This document shows positions 37,628 to 45,469 of a stretch of 64,000 nucleotides of DNA, in pieces. The notes beneath the pieces are model-generated. The model worked only from the letters and a program-made list of their open reading frames with translations. It had not been told where the DNA came from and ran no database searches. The position numbers were made by a program, and so were the translations under genes. How positions within the stretch are numbered: position 1 is the stretch's first letter; each line of letters starts with the position of its first letter. Origin of the DNA: Regnicoccus_A sp014224355 (lineage in GTDB: Bacteria > Cyanobacteriota > Cyanobacteriia > PCC-6307 > Cyanobiaceae); NCBI RefSeq assembly GCF_050920705.1, contig NZ_CP154799.1:558001-622000 (forward strand), in the 5' to 3' direction.

Positions 37628-37770
37628 GGCAGCTCCATCCTCAACCACAGTCCCGTATCGAGATGATGACAACGATCGAGCCTCGAGGCCCTGATCCTTA
37701 ACCCGCAGTACGCTCAATCACGGTGCTCAGCTCAGCACCCCGAGCGGACAACTTTCCTGATAGGTCCCGG

Positions 37771-38036
37771 CTCGCTGCTGGCAAATGGCCTTGGCGGCTC
37801 CACTGTGACGCTGATGGGGGGTCACGTCAAATTTGATGCCGCTGTGGCGGTGCCGGTGGTTGTACCAGTCGACAAACTCCGCCACCCACTCGCAGGCCTC
37901 ATCTTTGCTGCCAAACGGCCGGCTGGGGTAGTCGGGCCGGTACTTGACCGTGCGGAACAGGGATTCCGAGTAGGGATTGTCGTTGCTGACCCTTGGCCTG
38001 GAGAAGGATCTGAGCACTCCCAGTTCCTCCAGCCGG
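37771..38036 (-). pseudogene. IS3-like transposase remnant (IS-C, C-terminal part)
   Basis: Reads LEELGVLRSFSRPRVSND, PYSESLFRTVKYRPDYPSRP, AEFVDWYNHRHRHSGIKF and HQRHSGAAKAICQQRA, the last third of an integrase-core transposase related to but distinct from IS-A. It is cut on the right by the IS256 element and on the left by IS-A copy 1. An extra Asp codon interrupts the KF-VTP region. A longer C-terminal piece of the same type is at 50986-51181. Confidence 0.75.
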
Positions 38037-38327
38037 GTGGCGTCCCTTCGCATGGTGTAAAAGCTGAGGCCCGATTGCCCTAATTCGAGTGTGAACAGGG
38101 TGGAATGACGGGCTGTCATTCCCGAGGGGCAGTTGCGCCTCGTTTCTTCACCATGAACCCAGACGATTGACTTGTCAAGTCTTTCGCCTGGAGCATGGCT
38201 GTGCTGTTGGCATTCGCCTCTTTGCGGGGCGCTGTCGCGGCTGTGCCGGCCCCCGGGCGGTGATCGAGGCCGCTGCGCCCTGTGGGGGCGCTACGTCCAC
38301 GATCTCCTGGGGCCTGGGTGTGGGCGC

Positions 38328-39577
38328 TTATCCCAGGTTGTCCTGCAGGGCGGGCAGATCCTTCAGCGACGCGATGGCGGCCATGCTGTCGGCTGAGAAC
38401 ATGCGACGGCCTTCCAGCTGCCAGTGCTCGTCCTGCTCCAGCAGTACCGCACCCACCAGTCGGGTGATTGCGTCGTCGTTCGGGAAGATGCCGACCACCC
38501 GGGTGCGGCGTTTGACCTCCTCATTGACACGCTCGAGCAGGTTGGTGCTCCAGACCTTTTTCCAGTGAGGCTGCGGGAAGTGGCGGAATGCCAGCACGTC
38601 CTCCTTGGCCTCCTCCATCAGCTCAGCTGCCTTGGGGAAACGCTCGGCCAGTGAGGCGGCCAGGTCATCCCAGCGCTCCACCAGGCCAACGGCGTCCTCC
38701 TGGCTGAACACCGAGCGCAGCGCTGCCGTCACCATGCCCTGGTGGGCCTTGGATACCCGCTGCAGCAGGTTCCTGGCGTAGGCGAAGCCTTCCGCGAAGC
38801 GGTGATGAACGCGGCAACGCTGCCAGCAGCAGCCCTGGAACATGCGACGTATCGCCTTGGTGAGGCCCACGTGGCGTCGCTGATCACCAGCTTGACCCCA
38901 GTGAGGCCGCGCTCCTTGAGCGAGCCAATGAAGGTCTTCCAGAAGCCCTCGCTTTCGCTGTCACCCACCTGTAGGCCGAGCAGTTCACGGCGGCCGTCAG
39001 CGTTGACGCCCATGGCGATCACAGCAGCCCTGGAGCAGACCTGCAGGGCACGGCCCAGCCTGCCGTGGAGGTAGGTGGCATCGAGATAGACGTAGGCGTA
39101 GCCGCTCTCCTGCAGCGGCCGGTTCAGAAATGCCTGCACCTGCTGGTCGATGTCCTGGCAAATGCGGCTCACCTGGGATTTGGAGATGCCGCTCTGGACG
39201 CCCAGGGCCGCCACCAGGGTGTCCACTTTGCGGGTGGAGATGCCGCCTATGTAGGCCTCCATCACCACGCCATAGAGGGCCTGATCGACGCGGCGGCGGG
39301 GCTCGAGGATCGAGGGAAGGAAGCCCCCGGTGCGCAGTTTGGGGATCAGCAGGTCGATGTCACCGGCCTGGGTGGCCAGGGTGCGCGGCCGGTAGCCGTT
39401 GCGGTAGCCGAGCCGGTCCTCGCTGCGCTCATGGCGCTCCGCACCGAGCACGGCAGCGACCTCCAGCTCGATCAGCTGCTGCAAGCCGTGGCGCACCAGC
39501 TCGGGGATCAGCTCACCGGCGCTGCTGCCATTCAGTAGCGGCGCCAGGGCTGAGGCGCCAGAATCCGGTTTGGGCAT
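38328..39577 (-). pseudogene. IS256-family (MULE-type) transposase, frameshifted and with a repeat insertion
   Basis: A mutator-type transposase of about 415 residues. The N-terminal region includes ERSEDRLGYRNGYRPRTLAT and SGISKSQVSRICQDID. The catalytic core has YVYLDATYLHGR, and the C-terminus has STNLLERVNEEVKRRTRVVG. After LVISDA the frame is lost: CGTGGCGTC (+ strand, near 38872) lacks one G relative to the frame needed for HVGLTKAI. Thirty residues on, a 27-bp palindromic repeat (38778) adds HRFAEGFAY between RCRVH and ARNLL, in frame. The element is probably inactive as sequenced. Confidence 0.88.
38778..38804 (-). repeat. 27-bp palindromic repeat, copy 2 (inside IS256 transposase)
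   Basis: Core CGAAGCCTTCCGCGAAGC. It adds eight or nine codons to the transposase without changing the reading frame. Flanking residues RCRVH and ARNLLQRV are contiguous in ordinary family members. Confidence 0.8.
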
Positions 39578-39721
39578 GGTTCGTCTGGTTGAGGTGGTTC
39601 TCAAACCAGGGTCACGGGCCTGCCCACCCCTTGCAACGACCGGCGTCTGAGGAGCGGTCAGTCAGCCCCGGCCACGCCGGGGCTGGGCACTCAGCTTTTA
39701 CACCAACTGGAGGGACGCCAC

Positions 39722-39863
39722 TTTTCTCCACACATTGCTGGGCGTGAAACACCACCGCATCACGTAAGCCTGGGCTGTTCCTGGTCAGGAGGATCTCAAG
39801 GACTTCCCAATCGCCTTCCGCCTTGGCCATCCACTCCGGCACGGCCGACCAGGGTTCAGCCAT
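39722..39863 (-). pseudogene. HEPN-domain protein, truncated by IS256
   Basis: N-terminal ~47 residues of an HEPN protein (EWMAKAEGDWEVLEILLTRN then AVVFHAQQCVEK), cut at the IS256 right end. In the family the continuing sequence normally carries the R-x4-6-H RNase motif, which is missing here. The start overlaps the MNT nucleotidyltransferase stop by eight bases, the standard order of the MNT-HEPN toxin-antitoxin pair. The frame runs on into the IS to 39612. Confidence 0.78.
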
Positions 39864-40197
39864 GCAACATCTCGCCATGGTCGAGCGCTTCGCGCACGAC
39901 AGGGTCACCCCCCCGGTAGCGAACCTCTATCTCCTCCGGCCGACGGACCAGCAGATCCAGGGGGAAGTGCACCGGACAGAGACGGCGCATTTCACGGATC
40001 TTGGCCAGGTGACGACCCTCGAATGGCATCACCACCAGGATGTCGGCATCGGAATCCCAGCGCCCCTCACCACGAGCCAGGGAACCGAACAGGATCACCT
40101 TTTCGGGGGCGTAGCGCTCCACCAGTCGCTGCGTGAACGCCAGCACCGCCTCGCGGGTCACCAGTGGGGTCGGCGTGGTGGTCATGGGCTTCATCAT
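39856..40197 (-). CDS. MNT-type nucleotidyltransferase (antitoxin of MNT-HEPN pair)
   Basis: A 113-residue minimal nucleotidyltransferase. The motif GSLARGEGRWDSDADILV gives the GS...D-x-D site, and VHFPLDLLVRRPEEIE the third acidic position. In characterised pairs the enzyme AMPylates the HEPN toxin. With its partner cut off by IS256, this antitoxin appears orphaned. ATGs at 40197 and 40194 are adjacent. A decayed copy is at 43201-43391. Confidence 0.85.
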   Translation of the reverse strand: MMKPMTTTPTPLVTREAVLAFTQRLVERYAPEKVILFGSLARGEGRWDSDADILVVMPFEGRHLAKIREMRRLCPVHFPLDLLVRRPEEIEVRYRGGDPVVREALDHGEMLHG

Positions 40198-40255
40198 CGC
40201 GAAGCCGCGAAGACCAGGCCACGAAGGCCACTGACCACCACGTTCGCCATTCCCC

Positions 40256-40666
40256 GAGGCCCTGGCCGATCGCGCCCCCTGGATCCATCGCGAGGGCGTG
40301 CTCTGGCACGAACCCAGCCAATGCGACCTGCTGTTCGTCACCCTGCGGAAGAGCGAAGCCCTCTTCTCCCCCACCACCCGCTACCGCGAGCTGGCTCTCG
40401 GCCCGTCGCTGTTCCACTGGGAAAGCCAGAGCACCACCACCGCGTCTTCCCCCACCGGGCAGCGCTACCTCCACCACGAGGCGCAAGGGTCCAGGGTGCT
40501 GCTGTTTGTGCGCGAGCAGCGCCGGCAGGGCACGGTCACCGAGCCGTTCGTTTGCCTGGGGTTTGCGCGGTATGAGAGCCACGAGGGGGAACGGCCGATG
40601 GCGATTCGCTGGCGGCTGGAGCGGGAGATTCCGGCGGCCTGGCTGCCAGGCTGTTGCTTGGCATAA
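40256..40666 (+). pseudogene. DUF3427-domain C-terminal fragment, copy 1
   Basis: Reads APWIHREGVLWHEPSQCDLL, FVTLRKSEALFSPTTRYREL, FHWESQSTTTASS and GSRVLLFVREQRRQGTV up to PMAIRWRLEREIP. This is the end of the DUF3427 domain found at the C-terminus of some large helicase-type proteins. No helicase part is present. Two more fragments of the same protein are at 43484 and 45063, each beside a toxin-antitoxin gene. Confidence 0.7.
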
Positions 40667-40747
40667 CGGCGGGGTTGGCGGTTTGAGGGGGGCTGTTCGG
40701 AGCTCTGGCATCGGGTTTCACCTAGGCTCAGGCTAGTGAGGGTTGCC

Positions 40748-40873
40748 ATGGTCTTTGCCATCCAGCTCAGCGACGAGCAGACCAGAGCCCTGGCTGAAAC
40801 GGCCCGCCGCCTGAACGTGCCCCAGGAAGACCTGGCAGCTGCAGCCATTCGGGATCTGCTCAGTCGCCCTTCC
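40748..40873 (+). pseudogene. Antitoxin of the Doc module, 5' part, split by IS-A'
   Basis: Encodes MVFAIQLSDEQTRALAETAR and then RLNVPQEDLAAAAIRDLLSR up to PS. After IS-A' the sequence resumes at 42724 with ADFETIAARVLSTNGELYRR and a stop that overlaps the doc start. Joined, this would be a ~65-residue ribbon-helix-helix-like antitoxin. TTCC (40870-40873 and 42724-42727) is the target duplication. Confidence 0.78.
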
Positions 40874-40936
40874 CCCCGCTACCAGCGAAGTTGTCCCCTC
40901 GGTCCGACCGTCCACCGGGGGCTCCAACCATGACTG

Positions 40937-41446
40937 ATGAAACCGCCGTATGACGCCGCCGTGCGAGCCGCGATCCGCAAGCGGATGAGCCCGCCCAACC
41001 GGGAGAGCGTGGCCGCGATCGCCCGCTCCACCGGGATCACCACCCAGACCCTCTACAACTGGCGCGCCCAGTGGCAGAAGGAGGGGGATCTGGTGCCGGC
41101 GACCAGCAAGGCGCCGGAGCATTGGAGCCCTGGCGACAAGCTGGCGGCCGTGATCCAGGCCGCCGGGCTGAGTGGTTCCGATCTGGGTGCCTTCTGCCGT
41201 GAACGGGGTCTGTACCCCAGGCAGCTTGCCCGCTGGCGGCAGGCCGCCGAGGATGCCAACAGTCCCACAGCTCCCTCGATGGCGGATCACAAGGAGCTGC
41301 AGCGCAGGAACCAGGAGCAGGCCCGTGAGATCCGGCGCCTGGAGCGGGAACTCCGCAAGAAGGAGAAGGCCCTGGTTGAGGCTGCGGCACTGCTCATGGT
41401 CTCGGAAAAGTGCAAGGCCCTCTGGCCGCAGGACGGGGAGAGCTGA
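40937..41446 (+). CDS. IS-A' transposase OrfA
   Basis: A 169-residue helix-turn-helix protein with NRESVAAIARSTGITTQTLY, a second HTH-like region LGAFCRERGLYPRQLARW and a C-terminal coiled coil QAREIRRLERELRKKEKALV. It ends with KCKALWPQDGES. It is closely related to the OrfA of both IS-A copies but lacks the 27-bp repeat. It overlaps orfB by 37 bases. Confidence 0.9.
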   Translation: MKPPYDAAVRAAIRKRMSPPNRESVAAIARSTGITTQTLYNWRAQWQKEGDLVPATSKAPEHWSPGDKLAAVIQAAGLSGSDLGAFCRERGLYPRQLARWRQAAEDANSPTAPSMADHKELQRRNQEQAREIRRLERELRKKEKALVEAAALLMVSEKCKALWPQDGES

Positions 41447-42501
41447 TCGCCCCGGACGATCGCCGGAGGGCCGTGGACCTGCTGGAGATGGGCACCGCCG
41501 CCGGGGCGCCGGCGAGCGGCATCGCCCGCATCCTGGGTGTGTCGCCCCGCACGCTCAGGCGCTGGCGTGAGGAGATCCGCTGCAGCGGCAGCAGCATCGA
41601 TGGCCGCAAGGGCGCTCCGAGGCGGGTGGCGCACAAGCTCACTGCCGAGGAGCGCCAGCAGGTGATCGACACGGTCAATGATCCGCGTTTTGCCGATCTG
41701 ACGCCTGCCCAGATCATCGCCATCCTGGCGGAGGAAGGTGTCTACATCGCCTCGGAGATGAGCTTCTACCGCATCATGCGGGAAGAAGGCCTGCTGCACC
41801 ATCGCGGCAGCACCAGACCACCACGTGAGCCGCGTCCTGTCCCCAGGCTGGAGGCCAGCGGGCCGAACCAGATCTGGAGCTGGGACATCACCCTGCTGCC
41901 CAGCAGAACCAAAGGCCAGTGGCACTATCTCTACATGGTGATGGATATCTGGAGCCGCAAGATCGTGGCGGCTGAAGTCCATGATCGCGAATGCGGCAGG
42001 TTGGCTGCCCGGCTGATCGAGAACGCCTGCGGCGCCGAGGGTCTCGGGGAAGACGAGCAACCCGTTCTGCACTCCGACAACGGCGGACCGATGCGTTCGT
42101 TCACGCTGGCGGCAAAATTGCGGGACCTGGGGATCGACCAGTCGTTCTCACGGCCACGGGTGAGCAATGACAACCCCTTCTCGGAAGCGCTGTTCCGCAC
42201 ACTCAAGGTCCACCCGAGCTACCCAGCCCGCTGCTTCCGGAGTAAGGAGGCAGTCATCACGTGGGTGAGGCAGTTCGTCGCCTGGTACAACGACGAACAT
42301 CGCCACAGCGGGATCAAGTACGTGACGCCCAACCAGCGGCATCACGGCCATTCCGACGCGATCTGCGAGGTGCGACGGCGCACCTATGAGAGGGCCTATC
42401 GGCTGCATCCGCAGCGGTGGAGTCGCCACCAACGCTGCTGGAAGCAACCCCCAGTCGTGTGGATCAATCATCCACGCCCTGTCGAACTCCTTGCCGCCTG
42501 A
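41410..42501 (+). CDS. IS-A' transposase OrfB (DDE integrase)
   Basis: About 360 residues. HTH (ASGIARILGVSPRTLRRWRE), HTH_21-like TPAQIIAILAEEGVYIA and the rve core are in order. Catalytic D is in SWDITLLPS, D in LHSDNGGPMRS and E in FSEALFRTLKVHPS. It starts within orfA in another frame, so expression may use coupling or frameshifting. The C-terminus WSRHQRCWKQPPVVWINHPR matches the IS-A family. Confidence 0.92.
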   Translation: MQGPLAAGRGELIAPDDRRRAVDLLEMGTAAGAPASGIARILGVSPRTLRRWREEIRCSGSSIDGRKGAPRRVAHKLTAEERQQVIDTVNDPRFADLTPAQIIAILAEEGVYIASEMSFYRIMREEGLLHHRGSTRPPREPRPVPRLEASGPNQIWSWDITLLPSRTKGQWHYLYMVMDIWSRKIVAAEVHDRECGRLAARLIENACGAEGLGEDEQPVLHSDNGGPMRSFTLAAKLRDLGIDQSFSRPRVSNDNPFSEALFRTLKVHPSYPARCFRSKEAVITWVRQFVAWYNDEHRHSGIKYVTPNQRHHGHSDAICEVRRRTYERAYRLHPQRWSRHQRCWKQPPVVWINHPRPVELLAA

Positions 42502-42516
42502 GAGAGCCAGAAACCA

Positions 42517-42581
42517 GGCCCCCGCGGTCGTCCGATTCCGCCCCCACAGGGCGGGATCGGCAACGGGCGCGATCAGGGGCC
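42517..42581 (+). ncRNA. Conserved hairpin behind IS-A' orfB
   Basis: Same architecture as the IS-A hairpin: GGCCCC/GGGGCC outer stem, GCGGTCGT/ACGGGCGC middle stem with one mismatch, and inner CCGATTCCGCCC paired with GGGCGGGATCGG. Relative to IS-A, a C-G pair replaces a G-C pair in the inner stem, a compensatory change. Confidence 0.6.
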
Positions 42582-42723
42582 GTCGCCCCAACCATCAACC
42601 AGGAACCACCAATGTTGCGAACAAAGTTGGAGCCACGGGCTCCATGAGCAGCCGGTCTCAGTATGCTGCGATCAGGTGCTCAGCTCAAGCACCGCGAGCG
42701 GACAACAACGCTGATAGGCACCG

Positions 42724-42796
42724 TTCCGCCGATTTCGAAACCATCGCTGCGAGAGTTCTCTCAACGAATGGGGAGCTCTACCGTCGCCTGGCGTGA
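42724..42796 (+). pseudogene. Antitoxin of the Doc module, 3' part
   Basis: Resumes the antitoxin interrupted at 40873: SADFETIAARVLSTNGELYR then RLA and TGA. The stop overlaps the GTG start of doc by four bases (GTGA), showing translational coupling in the original operon. Confidence 0.78.
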
Positions 42797-43182
42797 TCCG
42801 CTTTCTTCAACTTGGTGAGGTGCTGGAGCTTCTTCGCCAGCTGATCATCACCAGCGGCGGCTCACCAGGACTGAGAGATCTTGGCCTGCTGGAAGCTGCA
42901 CTGAGCCAGCCTCGCCAAACCTTTGCCGGGGATGATCTTTATCCAACGATCATCAATAAAGCCGCCTGTCTCGGTTTTTCACTCATCACCAATCATCCCT
43001 TCGTGGATGGTAACAAACGAATTGGTCACGCCGCCACGGAGGTGATGTTGATGCTCAACGGCCATCAACTCAGGGCCTCAGTGGATGCGGCAGAAGCCAC
43101 AATCCTTGCTCTGGCTTCTGGTGGCCTTGATCGAAGGGCATACACCAGCTGGGTTGAGCGGCATAGCCATCCCCTGACGTGA
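42793..43182 (+). CDS. doc: Doc-type toxin (death-on-curing, Fic fold)
   Basis: A 129-residue Fic/Doc protein with the active-site motif HPFVDGNKRIGH near residue 68. This is HPFxxGNKR as in Doc kinases, which phosphorylate EF-Tu. The N-terminal VLELLRQLIITSGGSPGLRD is typical of Doc. GTG is the start, overlapping the antitoxin stop. The antitoxin is cut by IS-A', so this toxin should be unneutralised unless it is silent; the IS insertion may also separate it from its promoter. Confidence 0.9.
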   Translation: MIRFLQLGEVLELLRQLIITSGGSPGLRDLGLLEAALSQPRQTFAGDDLYPTIINKAACLGFSLITNHPFVDGNKRIGHAATEVMLMLNGHQLRASVDAAEATILALASGGLDRRAYTSWVERHSHPLT

Positions 43183-43200
43183 CCATCATCCAGTGCTAGT

Positions 43201-43391
43201 CACAAATCGGAATCCCAGCGCCCCACACCACGCGCCAGGGAACCGTAGCCGCAGGCTTCTGCGCAGGAGTACTGGATCACCTTCTCGGGGGCGTAGCGCT
43301 CCACCAGCCGCTGCGTGAACGCCGGCAGCGCCTCGCAGCCTCGCGGGTCACCAGTGGGGGCGGTGTGGTGATCATGGGCTTCATCATCGCG
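43201..43391 (-). pseudogene. Decayed MNT nucleotidyltransferase, copy 2
   Basis: Matches the first part of the MNT gene at 39856-40197 (equivalents of VTREAV, FTQRLVERYAPEKVI and the GSLARG region). The 27-bp repeat at 43245 interrupts the GS motif, a small insertion lies near 43335, and there is no 3' half. As in copy 1, a DUF3427 fragment follows on the opposite strand. The pair therefore looks like a segmental duplication. Confidence 0.75.
43245..43271 (+). repeat. 27-bp palindromic repeat, copy 3 (inside MNT pseudogene)
   Basis: Core CGCAGGCTTCTGCGCAGG. The paralogous sequence at 40087 reads straight through without it; the net insertion is 24 bases. Confidence 0.8.
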
Positions 43392-43483
43392 ATGCCACGA
43401 AGACCAGGCCGTGCTCTGGCAGGCCGGAGCCTGGCGCCGGGTGTGCCAATCACCGCCTCCACCCGCTGCCCTGGGCGCTGCCG

Positions 43484-43951
43484 GTGCCGCTGCGGGTGCA
43501 CGGCCACTACAGCCGCGCCGAAATCGAAGCGGCGTTCGGTGTGCTCACCGATCACGCCCCCTGGATCCACCGCGAGGGCGTGCTCTGGCACGAACCCAGC
43601 CGGTGCGACCTGCTGTTCGTCACCCTCAGGAAGAGCGAAGCCCTCTTCTCCCCCACCACCCGCTACCGCGACCTGGCCCTCGGCCCCTCCCTGTTCCACT
43701 CGGAGAGCCAGAGCACCACCACTGCCGCGTCTGCCACCGGCCAGCGCTGTCTCCACCACGCTGAACGCGGCTCGCGGGTGCTGCTGTTTGTGCGCGAGCA
43801 GCGCCGGCAGGGCACGGTCACCGAGCCGTTCGTGTGCCTGGGGTTCGCGCGCTACGAGAGCCACGAGGGCGAGCGGCCGATGGCGATCCGCTGGCGGCTG
43901 GAGCGGGAGATTCCGGCGATGTGGATGCCGGCGATGGGGTTGGCGGTTTAG
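43484..43951 (+). pseudogene. DUF3427-domain C-terminal fragment, copy 2 (longest)
   Basis: About 155 residues: PLRVHGHYSRAEIEAAFGVL, REGVLWHEPSRCDLLFVTLR, SQSTTTAAS, GSRVLLFVREQRRQGTV and FVCLGFARYESHEGERPM. This covers most of a DUF3427 domain without the upstream helicase domains. The reading frame is intact from about 43450, but no start resembles a real N-terminus. It could still be made as an isolated domain; I treat it as a remnant. Confidence 0.65.
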
Positions 43952-43960
43952 CGTTGATCC

Positions 43961-44194
43961 ATGGACACCCAAGCACGAATCGCCATCAACCCGGCGGTGC
44001 GCTTCGGCAAACCGTGCGTTCGTGGCACTCGCCTCACCGTGGGAGATGTGCTCGGTTCTCTGGCCAGCGGCATGAGTGAAGCGGAGTTGCTGGACGACTT
44101 TCCGCAGCTCTGCCACGACGACGTGCTGGCCTGCCTGGCCTACGCGGCAGATCGCGAACGTTGCCTGATCACCCTGTCTTCATCGGCGGCGTGA
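43961..44194 (+). CDS. DUF433 antitoxin
   Basis: A 77-residue protein of the DUF433 (VapB45-like) family: AINPAVRFGKPCVRGTRLTV, VLGSLASGMSEAELLDDFPQ and the C-terminal DDVLACLAYAADRE. These act as antitoxins for Mut7-C/PIN-like toxins. Its stop overlaps the toxin GTG start by four bases, the usual coupling. Confidence 0.9.
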   Translation: MDTQARIAINPAVRFGKPCVRGTRLTVGDVLGSLASGMSEAELLDDFPQLCHDDVLACLAYAADRERCLITLSSSAA

Positions 44195-44547
44195 GCGTCT
44201 GCCTGCTCCTGGACGAGAACCTCTCAGAACGGCTGCTACCACTGATCCTGGATCGCTTTCCCGATTCCAGCCATGTGCGGCTGCTCGGCCTGGGTGGAGC
44301 TGAGGATCTGGTGATCTGGGAGCGGGCCCGCTCTGATGGTGCTCTGTTGGTGACGAAGGACGAGGATTTTCTCCGGCTTAGCGTGACGCGCGGTTTCCCT
44401 CCCAAGGTGATCTGCCTGGCCATCGGCAACGTCGGCAATGCTGCAACGACGGCCCTGCTGCTGGCTCACGTCGAGGCCATCGAGGCATTCTCAACCCATC
44501 CCGAGGCTGGGTTCCTGCTTCTGAGGCCAGCAAGTCAGGCTCCATAG
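44191..44547 (+). CDS. DUF5615 PIN-like toxin (VapC45-type)
   Basis: A 118-residue PIN-like protein. The acidic pocket is visible in CLLLDENLSERL, VRLLGLGGAEDLVIWERA and LLVTKDEDFLRLS. Family members are predicted RNases. From GTG at 44191 it overlaps the DUF433 stop. The pair looks intact, one of the few undamaged toxin-antitoxin modules here. Confidence 0.9.
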   Translation: MSVCLLLDENLSERLLPLILDRFPDSSHVRLLGLGGAEDLVIWERARSDGALLVTKDEDFLRLSVTRGFPPKVICLAIGNVGNAATTALLLAHVEAIEAFSTHPEAGFLLLRPASQAP

Positions 44548-44648
44548 AAGGTTCAGAGTCACGAAAGCGAAAGGCCGATGGCGTAGCCCTTTCCGGGGGT
44601 GGCGGTGAGAGGGGGCGCCAGACTGGGCACGAAGAGCCTGGTCCCACC

Positions 44649-44846
44649 ATGAGCTACCGCGTTCGACTCCTGGAAACGGAGGAAGGCTGGGCCGTGAGCT
44701 GTCTGGATCTGCCCGGGTGCCATTCGCAGGGAGAGAGCCGCGATGAGGCCCTGGCCAACATCCGTGAGGCCATCGCCCTCTCGCTGGAGGTGGAAGCCGA
44801 GGAGGCCGGGGTGAAGAGCGTGGAAACGCTCGACCTGGCGGTGTGA
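44649..44846 (+). CDS. hicB: HicB-type antitoxin
   Basis: A 65-residue partial-RNase-H-fold HicB: YRVRLLETEEGWAVSCLDLP, GCHSQGESRDEALANIREAI, then a short acidic tail. There is no C-terminal DNA-binding domain, as in short HicB proteins. The stop overlaps the hicA start by one base. Confidence 0.9.
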   Translation: MSYRVRLLETEEGWAVSCLDLPGCHSQGESRDEALANIREAIALSLEVEAEEAGVKSVETLDLAV

Positions 44847-45016
44847 TGCCCCGCCTACCGTGGATCAGCCAGATGCAGGCCGTGCGGGTGTTTCAGAAGC
44901 TCGGCTATCGCGTCGTGCGGGAATCAGGCCACCTGATCATGAGCAGCACCATCACCATGGGCGCGATCGCCCGTGATGCAGGTCTGACGCCTGAGCAGTT
45001 CCGGCAGTTGCTCTGA
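44846..45016 (+). CDS. hicA: HicA-type toxin with an internal deletion (56 residues)
   Basis: Reads MPRLPWISQMQAVRVFQKLG, YRVVRESGHLIMSS, then directly TITMGAIARDAGLTPEQFRQ. HicA proteins normally have ~15 more residues between the catalytic-His segment (GHLIM) and the GAIARDAG helix (usually an ...IPRHNPVN... stretch). The His is present, but the beta-strand segment is gone while the frame is kept. RNase activity is therefore doubtful. It is immediately downstream of hicB. Confidence 0.82.
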   Translation: MPRLPWISQMQAVRVFQKLGYRVVRESGHLIMSSTITMGAIARDAGLTPEQFRQLL

Positions 45017-45114
45017 CAGCCAAGGGCCAGCGGAGCTCCACCCCCTGCCCTGGACCCTGCCGGTGCCCCTGCGCGTGCACGGCTGCTACAGCCGCGCCGA
45101 GATCAAAGCCGCCC

Positions 45115-45141
45115 ACTGCTTCGCAGAAACCTGGCGGCTAC
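45115..45141 (+). repeat. 27-bp palindromic repeat, copy 4
   Basis: Core GCTTCGCAGAAACCTGGCGG, the most divergent copy. It is absent from the paralogous position at 43524. Confidence 0.7.
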
Positions 45142-45309
45142 GGCGTCCTTACCGCCGACGCCCCCTGGATCCACCGCGAAGGCGTGCTCTGGCACGAACC
45201 CAGCCAGTGCGACCTGCTGTTCGTCACCCTCAGGAAGAGCGAGGCCCTCTTCTCCCCCACCGCCCAGCGCTACATCCACTATGGGGCGCGCGGCTCACGG
45301 GTGCTGCTG

Positions 45310-45336
45310 TACCGCTGCGCGGAAGCCTTCGGCTAC
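45310..45336 (+). repeat. 27-bp palindromic repeat, copy 5
   Basis: Core GCTGCGCGGAAGCCTTCGGC. The paralogue at 43780 reads GSRVLLFVREQ without it; net gain 24 bases, frame preserved. Confidence 0.8.
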
Positions 45337-45469
45337 GTGCGGGAGCAACGCCGGCAGGGCACGGTCGCTGAGCCGTTCGTGTGCCTAGGGTTTGCGCGGT
45401 ATGAGAGCCACGAAGGGGAGCGGCCGATGGCGATTCGCTGGCGGCTACACAGGGCGATACCGGGGCCCT

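Larger units (their letters stand above)
33173..37770 (+). mobile_element. IS-A copy 1: IS3-like element interrupted by IS21
   Basis: A ~1.85-kb element (without the insert) with related ends: CAGGAAAGTTGTCCGCTCGG near 33183 and its inverse near 37760. It carries orfA, orfB and a 3' hairpin. IS21 splits orfB. The exact outer ends are uncertain by a few bases and no target duplication is evident. On the right it cuts into a remnant of another IS3-like transposase. A second copy (46430-50985) and a relative (IS-A', 40874-42723) are in the window. Confidence 0.75.
38037..39721 (-). mobile_element. IS256-family insertion sequence, about 1.7 kb
   Basis: Inverted repeats with GTGGCGTCCCT outside and GGTGTAAAAGCTGAG inside occur at 38037-38068 and inverted at 39690-39721. 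The left flank is a transposase remnant and the right flank the HEPN gene. No target duplication is recognisable. A stem, GGAATGACGGGCTGTCATTCC, lies inside the left end at 38103-38123. Confidence 0.78.
40874..42723 (+). mobile_element. IS-A': intact IS3-like element, 1,850 bp
   Basis: Complete relative of IS-A, with inverted ends containing CCAGCGAAGTTGTCC / the inverse of ATCAGCGTTGTTGTCC. It is flanked by a 4-bp duplication TTCC and interrupts an antitoxin gene. It holds full orfA and orfB, then the conserved hairpin and a smaller GGTGCTCAGCTC hairpin near the right end. It is the best reference copy for the family in this window. Confidence 0.85.
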
